Assembly: GCF_015155755.1 (NCBI RefSeq)
Contig: NZ_VWPI01000124.1
Span: forward strand, 46,593 to 110,592
Direction: 5' to 3'
Source of the DNA: Komagataeibacter sp. FXV3
GTDB lineage: Bacteria > Pseudomonadota > Alphaproteobacteria > Acetobacterales > Acetobacteraceae
DNA length: 64,000 nt
Shown: positions 53,562 to 63,475 of the stretch, piece after piece
Layout of the letters: every line of letters starts with the position of its first letter
Position numbering within the stretch: position 1 is the stretch's first letter
Translations under genes and position numbers: made by a program
The notes under the pieces: generated by a model
What the model was told of the DNA's origin: nothing
Database searches by the model: none
The model's input: only the letters and a program-made list of their open reading frames with translations

Positions 53562-53589
53562 AACCCCGGCTGCAAAGCCGGGGTTTTTT
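53562..53589 (+). terminator. Intrinsic terminator of rho
   Basis: AACCCCGGCT/AGCCGGGGTT with a GCAA loop and a T tract; the A run before it makes it usable in the opposite direction too. Adjacent to repeat copy 8. Confidence 0.9.
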
Positions 53590-53602
53590 GTTTTTGAAAG
53601 GA

Positions 53603-53681
53603 GAAGTTTTTGGAGAAGCTTTTTTCAGAAAGCTTCAGAAGACGCTGTCTTTTTGAAAAAAGGCGACACCCGAAAACTTCT
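53603..53681 (-). repeat. Dispersed three-stem repeat, copy 8
   Basis: GAAGTTTTTGGAG, GAAGCTTTTTTC/GAAAGCTTC, junction AGAAGACG, CTGTCTTTTTG/AAAAAGGCGAC and ACCCGAAAACTTC. Directly after the rho terminator. Confidence 0.85.
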
Positions 53682-53698
53682 GTTATTCGGGCTTTATC

Positions 53699-54670
53699 TC
53701 AGGGGATCAGGATCGTGCTGCCGGTGGTCTTGCGTGATTCAAGGGCGATATGCGCCTGTGCCGCCGCGGTCAGGGGGAAGGACTGACCGATACGCGGCTT
53801 GATGATATCCTGCCTTACCAGTTCAAACAGTTCGTTGGCGGCATGCAGTAGTGCTGGGCGTTGCGCGATATAGGTCGTAAGGGCCGGGCGCGTCAGGTAA
53901 AGGCTGCCATGGGCTGCCAGCGTGCCGACATTCACACCCGTCACCGCGCCCGATGCATTGCCATAGCTGACCATAAGACCGCGTGGCGCAAGGCAGGACA
54001 GGCTGGTTTCAAAGGTATCGCGGCCAATGCTGTCATAAACGACCGGCAGCATGCGCCCGTTGGTCAGGTCGCTGACCTGTTCCTTTATCCGGTCCGTGCC
54101 GATGATGACATCCGCCGCCCCGTTGGCCCGCGCCAGTTCCGCTTTTTCCGCCGTTGAGACGACGCCAATGACGCGTGCGCCCAGATGACGTGCCCACTGG
54201 CACATCAACAGCCCCACGCCGCCGGCGGCGGCATAGACCAGAATGTCCTCGCCGGGCTGGACGCGATGGACCTCGCGCAGCAGCATATGCGTACTCAGGC
54301 CACGCAGCATGATGGCGGCAGCGGTCGTGGCGGAGATGTCATCGGGCAATACCACCAGCCTGTCGGCTGCAATGGTGCGGAACGTGGCATAGCCACCCGG
54401 TGTCGTGACATAGGCCACGCGCATGCCGGGCTGAATCGTGTCCACGCCGGGACCGATGGCGGTTACGGTTCCAGCCCCTTCCATACCTAGCACGGCGGGT
54501 AGGGTAGGGAATTTGTACAGTCCGGTGCGGAAATAGGTATCAATGAAATTGACCCCGATGGCTTCCTGCCGCAGCACCACTTCGCCTGCCGCCGGGGTGG
54601 GAACCGGAAGCGTTTCGGTGCGGAGGACGTCAGGTCCCCCATATTCATGGATGCGGATGACGGTATTCAT
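53699..54670 (-). CDS. NADPH:quinone oxidoreductase (zinc-independent MDR family)
   Basis: A 323-residue medium-chain reductase. The N-terminal GroES-like domain has GVNFIDTYFRTGLYKFP, the NADPH site is VYAAAGGVGLLMCQWARHLGA, and YDSIGRDTFETSLSCLAPRG follows. The zinc-ligand Cys/His residues of alcohol dehydrogenases are absent, as in Qor-type quinone reductases. Located between rho and the mnmE cluster. Confidence 0.9.
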   Translation of the reverse strand: MNTVIRIHEYGGPDVLRTETLPVPTPAAGEVVLRQEAIGVNFIDTYFRTGLYKFPTLPAVLGMEGAGTVTAIGPGVDTIQPGMRVAYVTTPGGYATFRTIAADRLVVLPDDISATTAAAIMLRGLSTHMLLREVHRVQPGEDILVYAAAGGVGLLMCQWARHLGARVIGVVSTAEKAELARANGAADVIIGTDRIKEQVSDLTNGRMLPVVYDSIGRDTFETSLSCLAPRGLMVSYGNASGAVTGVNVGTLAAHGSLYLTRPALTTYIAQRPALLHAANELFELVRQDIIKPRIGQSFPLTAAAQAHIALESRKTTGSTILIP

Positions 54671-54694
54671 GTCCTGTAATCCCTGTTGGTGGGT

Positions 54695-55165
54695 TTATGG
54701 CAGCGGTGATGCGGAGAGGGTTTCCAGGTCACGCAGGAACTGCCGGTCGCGCGCCCCTTCATCACCGGGATAGGTTTCGGGATCGTATTGGGGACAGTCA
54801 GTAAAATCGATGCGGTGGCAGGGGATCAGAATGGGAATGGGATTTTCCGAACAGGCACTGATGATGGTGTCAGTTGAAACATTGGCCAGGCGGGCCGCTT
54901 CCCGCCACGAAACCTGCTGGCCTACGGGAATGGTCTGCATGAACTGCCATGCGCGTAGCTGCTCGGGTGTGCCATACGGGGCAAGGGGCAGGCGGCACAG
55001 TGTGGCCTCCCCATCAAAATAGGCGTCCAGCCAGGCACGGGATTCCAGCAGTAGCGGCGTTTCCTCCTGATCGCGGCCCCAGCCCCAGTCCAGCGCCACG
55101 ATCTTTCCATCTTCGGCGGAGACGGTCAGGGGTGCGAGTGGCGAATGCATTGAAAGTTGTGGCAT
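54695..55165 (-). CDS. Methylated-DNA-[protein]-cysteine methyltransferase-like protein
   Basis: A 156-residue Ogt/MGMT-family protein. The alkyl-acceptor Cys is in [10 protein letters not shown] (about residue 116), preceded by the helix-turn-helix-like [12 protein letters not shown]. After PCHR the usual glycine-rich GGYRWG-type segment is replaced by [18 protein letters not shown], so activity on O6-alkylguanine is not certain. AAGGTG lies before the ATG. Its start codon overlaps that of an in-frame mnmE candidate on the opposite strand. Confidence 0.75.
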   Translation of the reverse strand: MPQLSMHSPLAPLTVSAEDGKIVALDWGWGRDQEETPLLLESRAWLDAYFDGEATLCRLPLAPYGTPEQLRAWQFMQTIPVGQQVSWREAARLANVSTDTIISACSENPIPILIPCHRIDFTDCPQYDPETYPGDEGARDRQFLRDLETLSASPLP

Positions 55166-56558
55166 GAGTCACCTTGATCAGGACAAAGAGGTGAACGATA
55201 ACGCCGTTCCCGGAACTGACAAAATGATGATGGCCACCATGGAGATGTTTGTGCAGGAAAGTGATCGTCATCCCCCCGTCATTTTCGCGCTCGCCAGCGG
55301 CCTGTCCCGCGCCGCCATTGCCGTCATGCGGTTAAGCGGTACGGGTACCGGCAGGATTGTGGAAAGCCTGTGCGGTCGTCTGCCCGCGCCACGCCGGGCC
55401 TCGCTGCGGGGGCTGTGGCGACGGGATGGGGATGCGCCCATCCTGCTGGATCGTGCACTGGTGCTGTGGTTTCCGGGGCCAGAAAGTTATACGGGCGAAG
55501 ATAGCGCAGAACTGCACCTGCATGCGGGGCCAGCGGTCATCAATGCCGTGGCCGATACGCTGGTGGCACTGGGCGCACGCCCTGCCGAACCGGGGGAGTT
55601 CAGTCGCCGCGCGTTTATGCACGGGCGTCTTGACCTCATGCAGGCGGAAGGGATTGCCGATCTGATCGACGCCGAGACCGAGGCCCAGCGGCGACAGGCG
55701 CTGGCACAGGTCGATGGGGCACAGAGCCGCCTGTACCAGCAATGGGCCGACAGGCTGCGCGTGCTGCTGGCGCATCAGGAAGCATTGATCGACTTCCCTG
55801 ATGAGGAACTGCCCCCGGAAGTGGAGCAGGAACTGGTGAATGGCCTGCGGGTACTGCACGCGACCATGCAGGATTATCTGGCAACTGGTGAAGGGGCCGA
55901 GCGTCTGCGGCGTGGACTGGTTTTTGCCATTGTGGGGGAACCGAATGTTGGCAAATCCAGCCTGCTGAATGCGCTGGCGGGGCGGGATGCCGCCATTGTG
56001 TCCACCCGTGCAGGCACGACGCGTGATGCGATTGAAATCCGGGTTGTGATGGGGGATGTGCCGGTCACGCTGGTTGATACCGCGGGCCTGCGTGAAACCG
56101 ATGACGAGATTGAAGCCGAAGGCGTGCGACGTTCATTGTTTCACGTGAAACAGGCGGATTGCGTAGTGCATGTATTTGCAGGTAATCCTCCACCATCCCG
56201 ATTGGAAGGGAATGGTGTACTGGTATGCAACAAGACCGACCTGTCACCCGCGCCTGATGGCGTAATAGGGATCAGCGTGCTCACGGGGGCGGGCATGGAT
56301 GTGCTAAGGGATGTTCTGGCCGACAGGGCGCGTGCCCTGACTGCCGATCGGGCCAGCGCACCGTTTACCCGCGCCCGGCATCGTGCCGCGATAGAGGAAA
56401 CGGTCCATTATATCGGGCGGGCACAGATGATGGCATGGCCTGAAATGCGCGGAGAGGAAATGCGCCTGGCCATGCGCGCCCTTGGGCGGCTGACGGGGGC
56501 GGTGGATGTGGAAGCCCTGCTGGATACGGTGTTTGGCCAGTTCTGCATTGGCAAATAG
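55164..56558 (+). CDS. mnmE: tRNA modification GTPase MnmE
   Basis: A GTPase of up to 464 residues that, with MnmG, adds carboxymethylaminomethyl groups to U34 of tRNAs. The N-terminal formyl-THF domain begins [21 protein letters not shown]; the G domain has [20 protein letters not shown] and NKTDLS; the C-terminus is the canonical FCIGK. The start is uncertain, because ATGs at 55224 to 55245 give a more usual N-terminus than 55164. A perfect parS site (56137-56152) lies within the G domain. mnmG follows after 13 bases. Confidence 0.94.
   Translation: MSHLDQDKEVNDNAVPGTDKMMMATMEMFVQESDRHPPVIFALASGLSRAAIAVMRLSGTGTGRIVESLCGRLPAPRRASLRGLWRRDGDAPILLDRALVLWFPGPESYTGEDSAELHLHAGPAVINAVADTLVALGARPAEPGEFSRRAFMHGRLDLMQAEGIADLIDAETEAQRRQALAQVDGAQSRLYQQWADRLRVLLAHQEALIDFPDEELPPEVEQELVNGLRVLHATMQDYLATGEGAERLRRGLVFAIVGEPNVGKSSLLNALAGRDAAIVSTRAGTTRDAIEIRVVMGDVPVTLVDTAGLRETDDEIEAEGVRRSLFHVKQADCVVHVFAGNPPPSRLEGNGVLVCNKTDLSPAPDGVIGISVLTGAGMDVLRDVLADRARALTADRASAPFTRARHRAAIEETVHYIGRAQMMAWPEMRGEEMRLAMRALGRLTGAVDVEALLDTVFGQFCIGK
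56137..56152. promoter_or_regulatory. parS site 1 (inside mnmE)
   Basis: TGTTTCACGTGAAACA, a perfect match to the 16-base consensus bound by ParB. It encodes the LFHVKQ segment of MnmE. ParB is encoded about 3.7 kb downstream. Confidence 0.95.
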
Positions 56559-56571
56559 GGGAAGTGCGGGG

Positions 56572-58443
56572 ATGAGTCGCGTATATGATGTGATTGTCGT
56601 GGGTGGCGGTCATGCGGGGTGCGAAGCGGCATCTGCCGCCGCGCGTACGGGCGCGCGGACGATGCTGTTGACGCACCGTCTTGAGACCATCGGCATCATG
56701 TCCTGCAATCCGGCCATTGGCGGGATCGGCAAGGGGCACCTTGTGCGTGAAATTGACGCGCTTGACGGTCTGATGGGGGTTGCGGCCGATCGGGCCGGGA
56801 TTCATTTCAAGCTGCTGAACCGTTCCAAGGGGCCAGCCGTGCATGGTCCGCGCGCGCAGGCGGACCGCTCACTCTATCGTCAGGCCATACAGGATCTGCT
56901 GGCACAGACCGAAGGACTGGATATTGTCGAAGGCGCGGCGGGGGACCTGCTGGTCGATGGACAGGGCCGGGTCGAGGGCGTTGTCTGTGAAGATGGTCGT
57001 ACCTTCGTCTGTGGTGCAGTGGTTCTGGCGACGGGCACGTTCCTGCGGGGGACAATCCATGTCGGGCATGACAGCCAGCCGGCCGGAAGGGTAGGGGACC
57101 GGCCCGCGAATGCGCTGGGCGAACGTCTGGCCGCACTGGGGCTGCGCATGGGGCGCCTGAAGACCGGCACACCCGCCCGCATCGCGCGCGACAGCATCGA
57201 CTGGAACATTCTGGCGGAAGACCGGGGCGACGCCGTGCCAGAACCCTTCAGCCGCATGACGGACACCATTACCAACCCCATGGTGTCATGTCGCATCACG
57301 GCTACCACACCGCGCACGCATGAGATCATACGTGAAAACCTTCAGCTTTCCGCCCTGTACGGCGGGGCGATCTCGGGACGGGGGCCACGTTACTGCCCGT
57401 CGATCGAGGATAAGGTCGTACGGTTTGCGCAGCGTGAGTCCCATCAGATATTCCTTGAACCCGAAGGCCTGCCCGGCACGCCCGATGGGGAACTGGTCTA
57501 TCCCAATGGTATTTCCACCAGCCTGCCTGAAAACGTGCAGGTGGAAATGCTGCGCAGCATCCCGGGCCTGGAACATTGCCGGATCGTCAGGCCCGGTTAC
57601 GCGGTGGAATATGATTACGTAGACCCGCGCGAACTGGCGCCCACGCTGGGACTGAAAAACATGCCCGGCCTGTTCCTTGCCGGTCAGATCAACGGCACGA
57701 CCGGGTATGAGGAAGCCGGGGCGCAGGGCCTGCTGGCCGGTGTCAATGCCGCCCGCTGTGCTGCGGGGCAGGAAGGTGTCACACTGGACCGTGGAAATGC
57801 CTATATCGGCGTGATGATCGATGACCTGACCACGCAGGGTGTATCCGAACCCTATCGCATGTTTACGTCCCGCGCCGAGTACCGCCTGACCCTGCGGGCC
57901 GATAATGCCGACCTGCGGCTGACCCCACGTGGACTGGAATGGGGCTGCGTAGGGACGGCGCGTGCACAGCGATACCGTATGGACTGTGCCGCGATCGAAG
58001 CCGCCACCGAGCGTGCCCGCAATGAAACCTATAACCCGGACATCCTGCGCAGGGCCGGGGTGAATGTTTCGGCTGATGGGCGCGCGCGCACGCTTGTGGA
58101 TGTGCTGGCTACGGATGCATCGCCCGAAACGCTTGCCCGGATCGCGCCATGGTTTGCGGACCTGCCGCCCCGTGTGGCCCAGCATCTGGCGACCGAGGCC
58201 CGCTATAGCGGCTACATTTCCCGGCAGGATCGTGAAATTCGCCAGCTTGCCAGCGAAGGGCGCATGACCCTGCCTGTGGATCTGGATTATGCCCGGGTTG
58301 GTGGTCTGAGCACGGAAATGCAGGAACGGCTGTCGCGCGTCCGGCCTGTAACGTTTGGCGCGGCACAGCGTATTCCCGGCATTACGCCATCGGCGCTGGT
58401 TGCCCTGCTGGCGCATGTGCGGCAAAGGCAGGTCGCAGTATGA
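56572..58443 (+). CDS. mnmG: tRNA uridine-5-carboxymethylaminomethyl modification enzyme MnmG
   Basis: A 623-residue FAD enzyme that works with MnmE on the wobble uridine. FAD-binding [20 protein letters not shown] is at the N-terminus, followed by [14 protein letters not shown] with active-site Cys, and GPRAQADR; the C-terminal TrmFO/GidA helical domain follows. The ATG at 56572 removes 22 upstream codons inside mnmE. It overlaps rsmG by four bases. Confidence 0.96.
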   Translation: MSRVYDVIVVGGGHAGCEAASAAARTGARTMLLTHRLETIGIMSCNPAIGGIGKGHLVREIDALDGLMGVAADRAGIHFKLLNRSKGPAVHGPRAQADRSLYRQAIQDLLAQTEGLDIVEGAAGDLLVDGQGRVEGVVCEDGRTFVCGAVVLATGTFLRGTIHVGHDSQPAGRVGDRPANALGERLAALGLRMGRLKTGTPARIARDSIDWNILAEDRGDAVPEPFSRMTDTITNPMVSCRITATTPRTHEIIRENLQLSALYGGAISGRGPRYCPSIEDKVVRFAQRESHQIFLEPEGLPGTPDGELVYPNGISTSLPENVQVEMLRSIPGLEHCRIVRPGYAVEYDYVDPRELAPTLGLKNMPGLFLAGQINGTTGYEEAGAQGLLAGVNAARCAAGQEGVTLDRGNAYIGVMIDDLTTQGVSEPYRMFTSRAEYRLTLRADNADLRLTPRGLEWGCVGTARAQRYRMDCAAIEAATERARNETYNPDILRRAGVNVSADGRARTLVDVLATDASPETLARIAPWFADLPPRVAQHLATEARYSGYISRQDREIRQLASEGRMTLPVDLDYARVGGLSTEMQERLSRVRPVTFGAAQRIPGITPSALVALLAHVRQRQVAV

Positions 58444-59048
58444 CGGACGCGCCCGATGTTTCACGTGAAACACGTGACAGGCTGGAACGCTATGCCGATA
58501 TCCTGTTGCGGTGGAACCAGCGGATCAATCTTGTCTCGCCCCATGATCTGCCGCATTTATGGTCGCGTCATATTGCTGATAGCCTGCAACTGGCGCGGTT
58601 GATTCCATCCGGCCCCATAAGTCTGGTGGATATGGGGTCCGGCGGCGGTTTCCCCGGCCTGGTTATTGCCTGCGCCACGGATGCGCAGGTGACACTGATC
58701 GAATCGGACCAGCGCAAGGCCGCCTTCCTGCGTGAGGCTGCACGGGTGGCGGGGGTGCAGGTCCGTGTCTGTGCGCAGCGGTTGGAGGTTGCTGACGTGC
58801 CCCCCGCACAGGTCGTGACGGCGCGCGCGCTCGCACCCCTGTCGCGCCTGCTGGAATGGGGGACGCGCTTCCTGCGGCCAGATGGCTTCTGCCTGTTTCT
58901 GAAAGGAAGGAATGCAGAAGATGAACTGACAACAGCCAGCGCCGACTGGCGTATGGCGGCAACCCGGATTCCAAGCCGTACAAATGCGGATGGTGTGATT
59001 CTAGAATTGAGCGATATCAGGCGTGTCAGAGACTACAACAATGAATGA
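58440..59048 (+). CDS. rsmG: 16S rRNA (guanine527-N7)-methyltransferase
   Basis: A 202-residue SAM-dependent enzyme methylating G527 of 16S r[23 protein letters not shown] is typical of the N-terminus, the SAM site is [14 protein letters not shown], and [13 protein letters not shown] follows. The second perfect parS site (58457-58472) is at the very start of the coding region. The end overlaps parA by eight bases. Confidence 0.95.
   Translation: MTDAPDVSRETRDRLERYADILLRWNQRINLVSPHDLPHLWSRHIADSLQLARLIPSGPISLVDMGSGGGFPGLVIACATDAQVTLIESDQRKAAFLREAARVAGVQVRVCAQRLEVADVPPAQVVTARALAPLSRLLEWGTRFLRPDGFCLFLKGRNAEDELTTASADWRMAATRIPSRTNADGVILELSDIRRVRDYNNE
58457..58472. promoter_or_regulatory. parS site 2 (start of rsmG)
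   Basis: TGTTTCACGTGAAACA again, perfect, 17 bases after the rsmG ATG and 570 bases before parA. The two sites are about 2.3 kb apart. Confidence 0.95.
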
Positions 59049-59868
59049 TACGGGAAGCGGGCTTGCATCTTCCCCCCGCATTATTGCGCTGGCCAACCAG
59101 AAGGGCGGTGTGGGCAAGACAACCACGGCCATCAATCTGGCGGCGGCTCTGGCGACATCGGGACTGAAGGTCCTGCTTGTCGATATGGACCCGCAGGGTA
59201 ATGCCTCGACCGGACTGGGTGTAGGGTATGATGCCCGCCGCAGCGGCACGTACGCCATGCTGGAAGACGGCGAACGGGCCGCCGCCGTGGTGCAGCCCAG
59301 CGCCGTGCCTGGCCTGTCGCTGATTGCGGCGGATACGGAACTGGCAGGGGCGGAACTGGAACTGGTCATGTCCGACCGGCGTGAATACCGGCTGCGTGAT
59401 GCGCTGGCGCAGGTCGGGGCGGAATATGATGTCATCCTGATCGACTGCCCCCCCAGTCTGGGCCTGCTGACCCTCAACGCCCTTGTGGCGGCACAATCCG
59501 TTATCGTGCCGTTGCAATGTGAATTCTTCGCGCTGGAAGGCATCAGCCAGCTGGTACGGACCGTCAACAGTGTGCGGCAGTCACTCAATCCCGTACTGAA
59601 GCTCGATGGCATTGTGCTGACCATGTACGATCGGCGTAACAACCTATCGGAATTGGTGGCGGATGATGCCCGCAGCTTCTTTGGGGACAGGGTGATGGAA
59701 ACCCTCATTCCCCGTAATATCCGGATTTCCGAGGCGCAGAGCCATGGACAGCCGGTGATGAATTACGACCAGCGTTCGTCCGGCAGTCTGGCCTATCAGG
59801 CGCTTGCCACCGAAGTCACGGACCGTCTGGGACTGCATGCAGTACGGAAAGGGAAAGCCAGCTTATGA
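59041..59868 (+). CDS. parA: Chromosome-partitioning ATPase ParA
   Basis: A 275-residue deviant-Walker ATPase. [14 protein letters not shown] (residues about 22-35) has the signature Lys, [16 protein letters not shown] the Walker A' acid, and [16 protein letters not shown] the Walker B. The ATG at 59041 is preferred; a GTG 18 bases upstream is in frame. It drives segregation of ParB-parS complexes. Overlaps parB by four bases. Confidence 0.95.
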   Translation: MNDTGSGLASSPRIIALANQKGGVGKTTTAINLAAALATSGLKVLLVDMDPQGNASTGLGVGYDARRSGTYAMLEDGERAAAVVQPSAVPGLSLIAADTELAGAELELVMSDRREYRLRDALAQVGAEYDVILIDCPPSLGLLTLNALVAAQSVIVPLQCEFFALEGISQLVRTVNSVRQSLNPVLKLDGIVLTMYDRRNNLSELVADDARSFFGDRVMETLIPRNIRISEAQSHGQPVMNYDQRSSGSLAYQALATEVTDRLGLHAVRKGKASL

Positions 59869-60764
59869 AAACCAAGAAGGATGCCGGTCGCCCCCGTCTC
59901 GGTCGCGGACTGGCTGCCCTGCTGGGTGAGCAGGTCAACATGCTGCCTGCCGCACCGGCGGTTGAAGCACGCAAGACGCCCGAAGCCATTTCCAGCCTGC
60001 CGATTGATGTCATGGAACCCAGCCCTTTCCAGCCACGCCAGCAGATGGAACCCGGCGCGCTGGATGAACTGGCCAGTTCCATTCGCGTGCGTGGCATCCT
60101 GCAGCCCATCCTTGTGCGGCCGCATCCGGGACGTAAGGGGGTCTATCAGATCATTGCGGGGGAACGCCGCTGGCGTGCCGCGCAGATTGCGGGCCTGCAT
60201 GATGTGCCCGTTCATATCCGCCCGCTGGATGATGGGGACGCCATGGCGGCGGCGTTGGTGGAAAACCTCCAGCGTGCCGACCTCAACGCCATTGAGGAAG
60301 CCGAGGGTCTGCAGCGCCTGCTGGACGATTACGACCTGACCCAGGATGAACTGGCCAGTGCGATTGGCAAGTCCCGTCCGCATGTCGCCAACATGGTGCG
60401 CCTGTTGCAGTTGCCGCCACCAGTGCGTGATGCGGTGCGTCATCAAAGTCTGTCGGCGGGGCATGCCCGTGCCCTGCTGGCACATGGCGACCCCGTTGCG
60501 GCACTGAAAATCGTTCTGGCGCAGGGGCTGAATGTCCGCCAGACGGAAGCTCTGGCCAAGCAGCAGGAACGCAAGACAACTGCCGCGCGTGACAAGGCGG
60601 AAAAGATCGCGCGCAATCCTGAAATTGCTGCACTGGAACGCGACCTTGCCACCAGACTGGGGCTGAAGGTGCAGATCGCCTTTGACGGGAAGGGCGGCAG
60701 CATTCGCATTGATTACCGTTCGCTGGAACAGTTTGATGGCCTGCTGCGACTGCTGCAGCAGTAG
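59865..60764 (+). CDS. parB: Chromosome-partitioning protein ParB
   Basis: A 299-residue parS-binding CTPase. A conserved start (RLGRGLAALLGEQ) leads to the ParB/Srx CTPase domain with GILQPILVRPH and GERRWRAAQIAG (CTP-binding GERRxR motif), ENLQRADLNAIEEAEG, the helix-turn-helix around ELASAIGKSRPHVANMVRLL and a C-terminal dimerisation domain. Two perfect parS sites lie 1.4 and 3.7 kb upstream. Confidence 0.96.
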   Translation: MKTKKDAGRPRLGRGLAALLGEQVNMLPAAPAVEARKTPEAISSLPIDVMEPSPFQPRQQMEPGALDELASSIRVRGILQPILVRPHPGRKGVYQIIAGERRWRAAQIAGLHDVPVHIRPLDDGDAMAAALVENLQRADLNAIEEAEGLQRLLDDYDLTQDELASAIGKSRPHVANMVRLLQLPPPVRDAVRHQSLSAGHARALLAHGDPVAALKIVLAQGLNVRQTEALAKQQERKTTAARDKAEKIARNPEIAALERDLATRLGLKVQIAFDGKGGSIRIDYRSLEQFDGLLRLLQQ

Positions 60765-60847
60765 GAATTTCAAAAAAGTCAAAAATTCCTCTTGCCAGAC
60801 AATGGGGTGGCTGCTAGAAGCCCTCTCACCCAAGCGGGTAACCCTGT

Positions 60848-60923
<76 letters not shown>

Positions 60924-60944
60924 TAGGGTTTAACAGGATCACAG

Positions 60945-60980
60945 AAATCCCCATCACGGCATCGCCGGTGGGGATTTTTT
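60945..60980 (+). terminator. Intrinsic terminator after tRNA-Lys
   Basis: AAATCCCCA/TGGGGATTT outer stem with inner CGGC/GCCG pairing, followed by more T (six in total at the end of the stem). Ends the tRNA transcript and perhaps read-through from parAB. Confidence 0.85.
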
Positions 60981-61093
60981 GTATTCTGGTTCCGGTGGGG
61001 CATGGGACAATGGCACGTAGTCGCATTGCCATTTCTTTTGGCCGGATCTTCCGTTAAGGACTGTTGCAAAAGAACCCCTTGATAAAAAGTAAT

Positions 61094-61170
61094 GAAAGTT
61101 TCGGGTGTCTCTATTTTTTAAGGGGGCACTTCCTGAAGCTTTTTGGAAAAAGCTTCACCAAAAATTTTCT
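61094..61170 (+). repeat. Dispersed three-stem repeat, copy 9
   Basis: GAAAGTTTCGGGTGTC, a decayed GCC stem (CTCTATTTTTTAAGGGGGCAC), junction CTTCCTGAAGC, intact GAAGCTTTTTG/AAAAAGCTTC and ACCAAAAATTTTC. Confidence 0.75.
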
Positions 61171-61217
61171 TACTGATCTGCAGGATATTGCGTGAGCAGA
61201 CTTCTGAAACAGTTTCC

Positions 61218-61970
61218 ATGGCAGGCAGGATGACATCCCATCCTCCCCTGATCGGGGTCACACTGGACAGTGAACCGCCCGCAACGGATGACAGGGCCGG
61301 ATATTCCCGTTTTCCATGGTATGCGATCCGCCAGAATTACATGGACATGATCGCGGCCTGCGGCGGGCTGCCGGTCGCTCTGGGCCATGACGTGCCGCAG
61401 GCGGCAGCCATGGTTGCGCGACTGGATGCCCTGGTGGTGACCGGCGGTGCGTTTGATGTGCCCCCGGATCAATATGGCGCATTCGGCCAGCATGCCAGCG
61501 TGCAGACCAAGCCCCGGCGTACGGCAGCGGAAACGGCCCTGATCCATGCCGCCATGATGCGTGGCATTCCTGTTCTGGGCATATGTGGCGGCATGCAGCT
61601 TCTGGCTGTCGTGCTGGGGGGACGACTGGTACAGCACATTCCCGATACCTATCCCGCAGCCCTTGCGCATGAGCAGCCCAATCCGCGTGATGAACCCGGG
61701 CACGGGGTGGATGTGGTCGCCGGTACGCATCTGGCGCGGCTGGTGGGTCGGGACCGGCTGGCGGTGAATTCGTCCCACCATCAGGCAGTAGGGGATGCAG
61801 GACGGGCGGTAATCTGTGCTACAGCGCCTGATGGGGTTGTCGAGGCCATTGAACTGCCCGGCCATCCATTTTGCATCGGGGTGCAGTGGCATCCGGAATT
61901 TGGCATATCGGCAGGGGACCGTCTCCTGTTCGAAGGGTTGATCGACGCGGCGAGGCAGACACGAACATGA
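61218..61970 (+). CDS. Gamma-glutamyl-gamma-aminobutyrate hydrolase family protein (peptidase C26)
   Basis: A 250-residue class I glutamine-amidotransferase-like hydrolase. The nucleophilic Cys is in ILGICGGMQLL (about residue 122), with GVQWHPEF carrying the His and Glu. PuuD of E. coli splits gamma-glutamyl-GABA in putrescine breakdown; no other puu genes are here, so the substrate is uncertain. The start is not settled (61218 or 61230). The frame upstream runs into the repeat. Its TGA overlaps the ATG of the next gene. Confidence 0.85.
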   Translation: MAGRMTSHPPLIGVTLDSEPPATDDRAGYSRFPWYAIRQNYMDMIAACGGLPVALGHDVPQAAAMVARLDALVVTGGAFDVPPDQYGAFGQHASVQTKPRRTAAETALIHAAMMRGIPVLGICGGMQLLAVVLGGRLVQHIPDTYPAALAHEQPNPRDEPGHGVDVVAGTHLARLVGRDRLAVNSSHHQAVGDAGRAVICATAPDGVVEAIELPGHPFCIGVQWHPEFGISAGDRLLFEGLIDAARQTRT

Positions 61971-62743
61971 CACAGGACCATTCCCCCCCATCTAACCAGG
62001 AACGGGGTGACCGTATTGCCAAATGGCTGGCCCGGTCTGGCGTTGCCAGCAGGCGCGATGCGGAACGCATGATTGCCGAAGGCCGGGTCAGGCTGAACAG
62101 CGCGGTCGTCACCCATCCGGCCACGTTCGTGGACGGGGGCGATATCGTTCAGGTGGACAACAATGTGGTCAGCGCGCCCGACCGCACGCGGCTGTGGCGG
62201 TACCACAAGCCCGATGGTCTGGTGACAACCCATCGCGATCCCGAAGACCGCCCGACCGTGTTCGATTCCCTGCCGCCGGGACTGCCGCGTGTCATAAGCG
62301 TGGGGCGGCTTGACCTGAACAGCGAGGGCCTGCTGCTGCTGACCAATGATGGCGAACTGGCCCGCAGGCTGGAACTGCCCAGCAATGGCTGGATACGTCG
62401 TTACCGCGTACGGGTGTTCGGGGTGGTGGATGAACGGATGCTGGCCTCGCTCGCTCATGGCAGTGAATTCGAGGGCGTGCGCTATGGCCCGATCGAGGCA
62501 CAGCTGGATTCCGCCAAGGGGGACAATGCATGGCTGACCGTTTCCCTGCGTGAAGGCAAGAACCGCGAGGTCCGCAAGGTCATGCGGGGACTGAACCTGC
62601 ATGTCAGCCGCCTGATCCGCACGTCATACGGTCCGTTCCAGCTTGGCACGCTGCAGCGTGGTGAACTGGAGGAAGTGACCGGCAAGGTCATCCGTGAACA
62701 GGTACCCGGCCTGCCTGCCGCCAAGTCGCAGCGCAGGGCGTAA
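61967..62743 (+). CDS. RluB/RsuA-family rRNA pseudouridine synthase
   Basis: A 258-residue protein. An S4 RNA-binding domain (RIAKWLARSGVASRRDAERM) precedes the synthase domain with the catalytic Asp in VGRLDLNSEGLLLLTNDG and the GKNREVRKVM motif. RluB and RluE modify 23S rRNA, RsuA 16S; RluB is most likely given this length. It overlaps the preceding gene and shares the last base of its stop codon with the start of rsmD (TAATG), so the three are co-translated. Confidence 0.88.
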   Translation: MTQDHSPPSNQERGDRIAKWLARSGVASRRDAERMIAEGRVRLNSAVVTHPATFVDGGDIVQVDNNVVSAPDRTRLWRYHKPDGLVTTHRDPEDRPTVFDSLPPGLPRVISVGRLDLNSEGLLLLTNDGELARRLELPSNGWIRRYRVRVFGVVDERMLASLAHGSEFEGVRYGPIEAQLDSAKGDNAWLTVSLREGKNREVRKVMRGLNLHVSRLIRTSYGPFQLGTLQRGELEEVTGKVIREQVPGLPAAKSQRRA

Positions 62744-63318
62744 TGCGTATCATCGCGGGTGACTGTCGCGGCCGCACCCTGCATGCGCCGCCGGGGCAGA
62801 CCACGCGCCCCACGGCGGACCGTGTGCGGCAGGCATTGTTTGACACGCTCGCCCATGCGCCATGGGCGGGGATAGACTTTTTGCGTGGCGCGCGCGTTCT
62901 GGACGGATTCGCCGGCACAGGGGCGCTGGGGCTGGAAGCCCTGTCGCGCGGTGCCGCCAGTGCCGTGTTTATCGAACAGAACCGCGCCGCCCTGCGGGCC
63001 TTGCGTGAAAATGTCACGGTCTGCGGCATGGGCGATCGCGTCATGATCCGTGCGATGGATATGCTGCGCCTGCCAGTGCGTGGCGCATCCGGCCCGGTGG
63101 ATCTGGTTTTTCTGGATCCCCCGTATAACCAGGATCTGCCCACCCGCGCGCTGGTGGTGCTGGAACGTGGCGGCTGGCTGCATCCCGCAACCCTGGTGGT
63201 GGTTGAAACGGCGGCGGCGGAATCCGCCCCGGTTGCCGCTGACCGGCTTCTGCTTGAACGCAGGCATGGGGCCGCGTGCCTGTATGCATGGCGACACGGG
63301 GCGGACGACGCGGCATAA
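62743..63318 (+). CDS. rsmD: 16S rRNA (guanine966-N2)-methyltransferase
   Basis: A 191-residue enzyme starting MRIIAGDCRGRTLHAPPGQ, with RPTADRVRQALFD, the SAM site LDGFAGTGALGLEALSRGA and the catalytic LDPPYNQ. It methylates G966 of 16S rRNA. The start overlaps the previous stop codon by one base. Confidence 0.95.
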   Translation: MRIIAGDCRGRTLHAPPGQTTRPTADRVRQALFDTLAHAPWAGIDFLRGARVLDGFAGTGALGLEALSRGAASAVFIEQNRAALRALRENVTVCGMGDRVMIRAMDMLRLPVRGASGPVDLVFLDPPYNQDLPTRALVVLERGGWLHPATLVVVETAAAESAPVAADRLLLERRHGAACLYAWRHGADDAA

Positions 63319-63475
63319 TTGATTGCCGTATTTTTGCCAGCGGCCTTCTGTCTATGGTGTGGACGGGGTTATAGTGGTGTCGTTTGACGGAAATGAAGTG
63401 CAATGGTCATTTCCCTTGTGCGTTTGGTCCCTGTTGGCATGCCCATGCCGGGGCCTATGATCAGGATATGGATTT

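Noticed and set aside
60763..60790. A/T-rich inverted repeat after parB as a terminator
   Set aside because: Only eight A/T-rich pairs and no T tract; too weak to list as a terminator.
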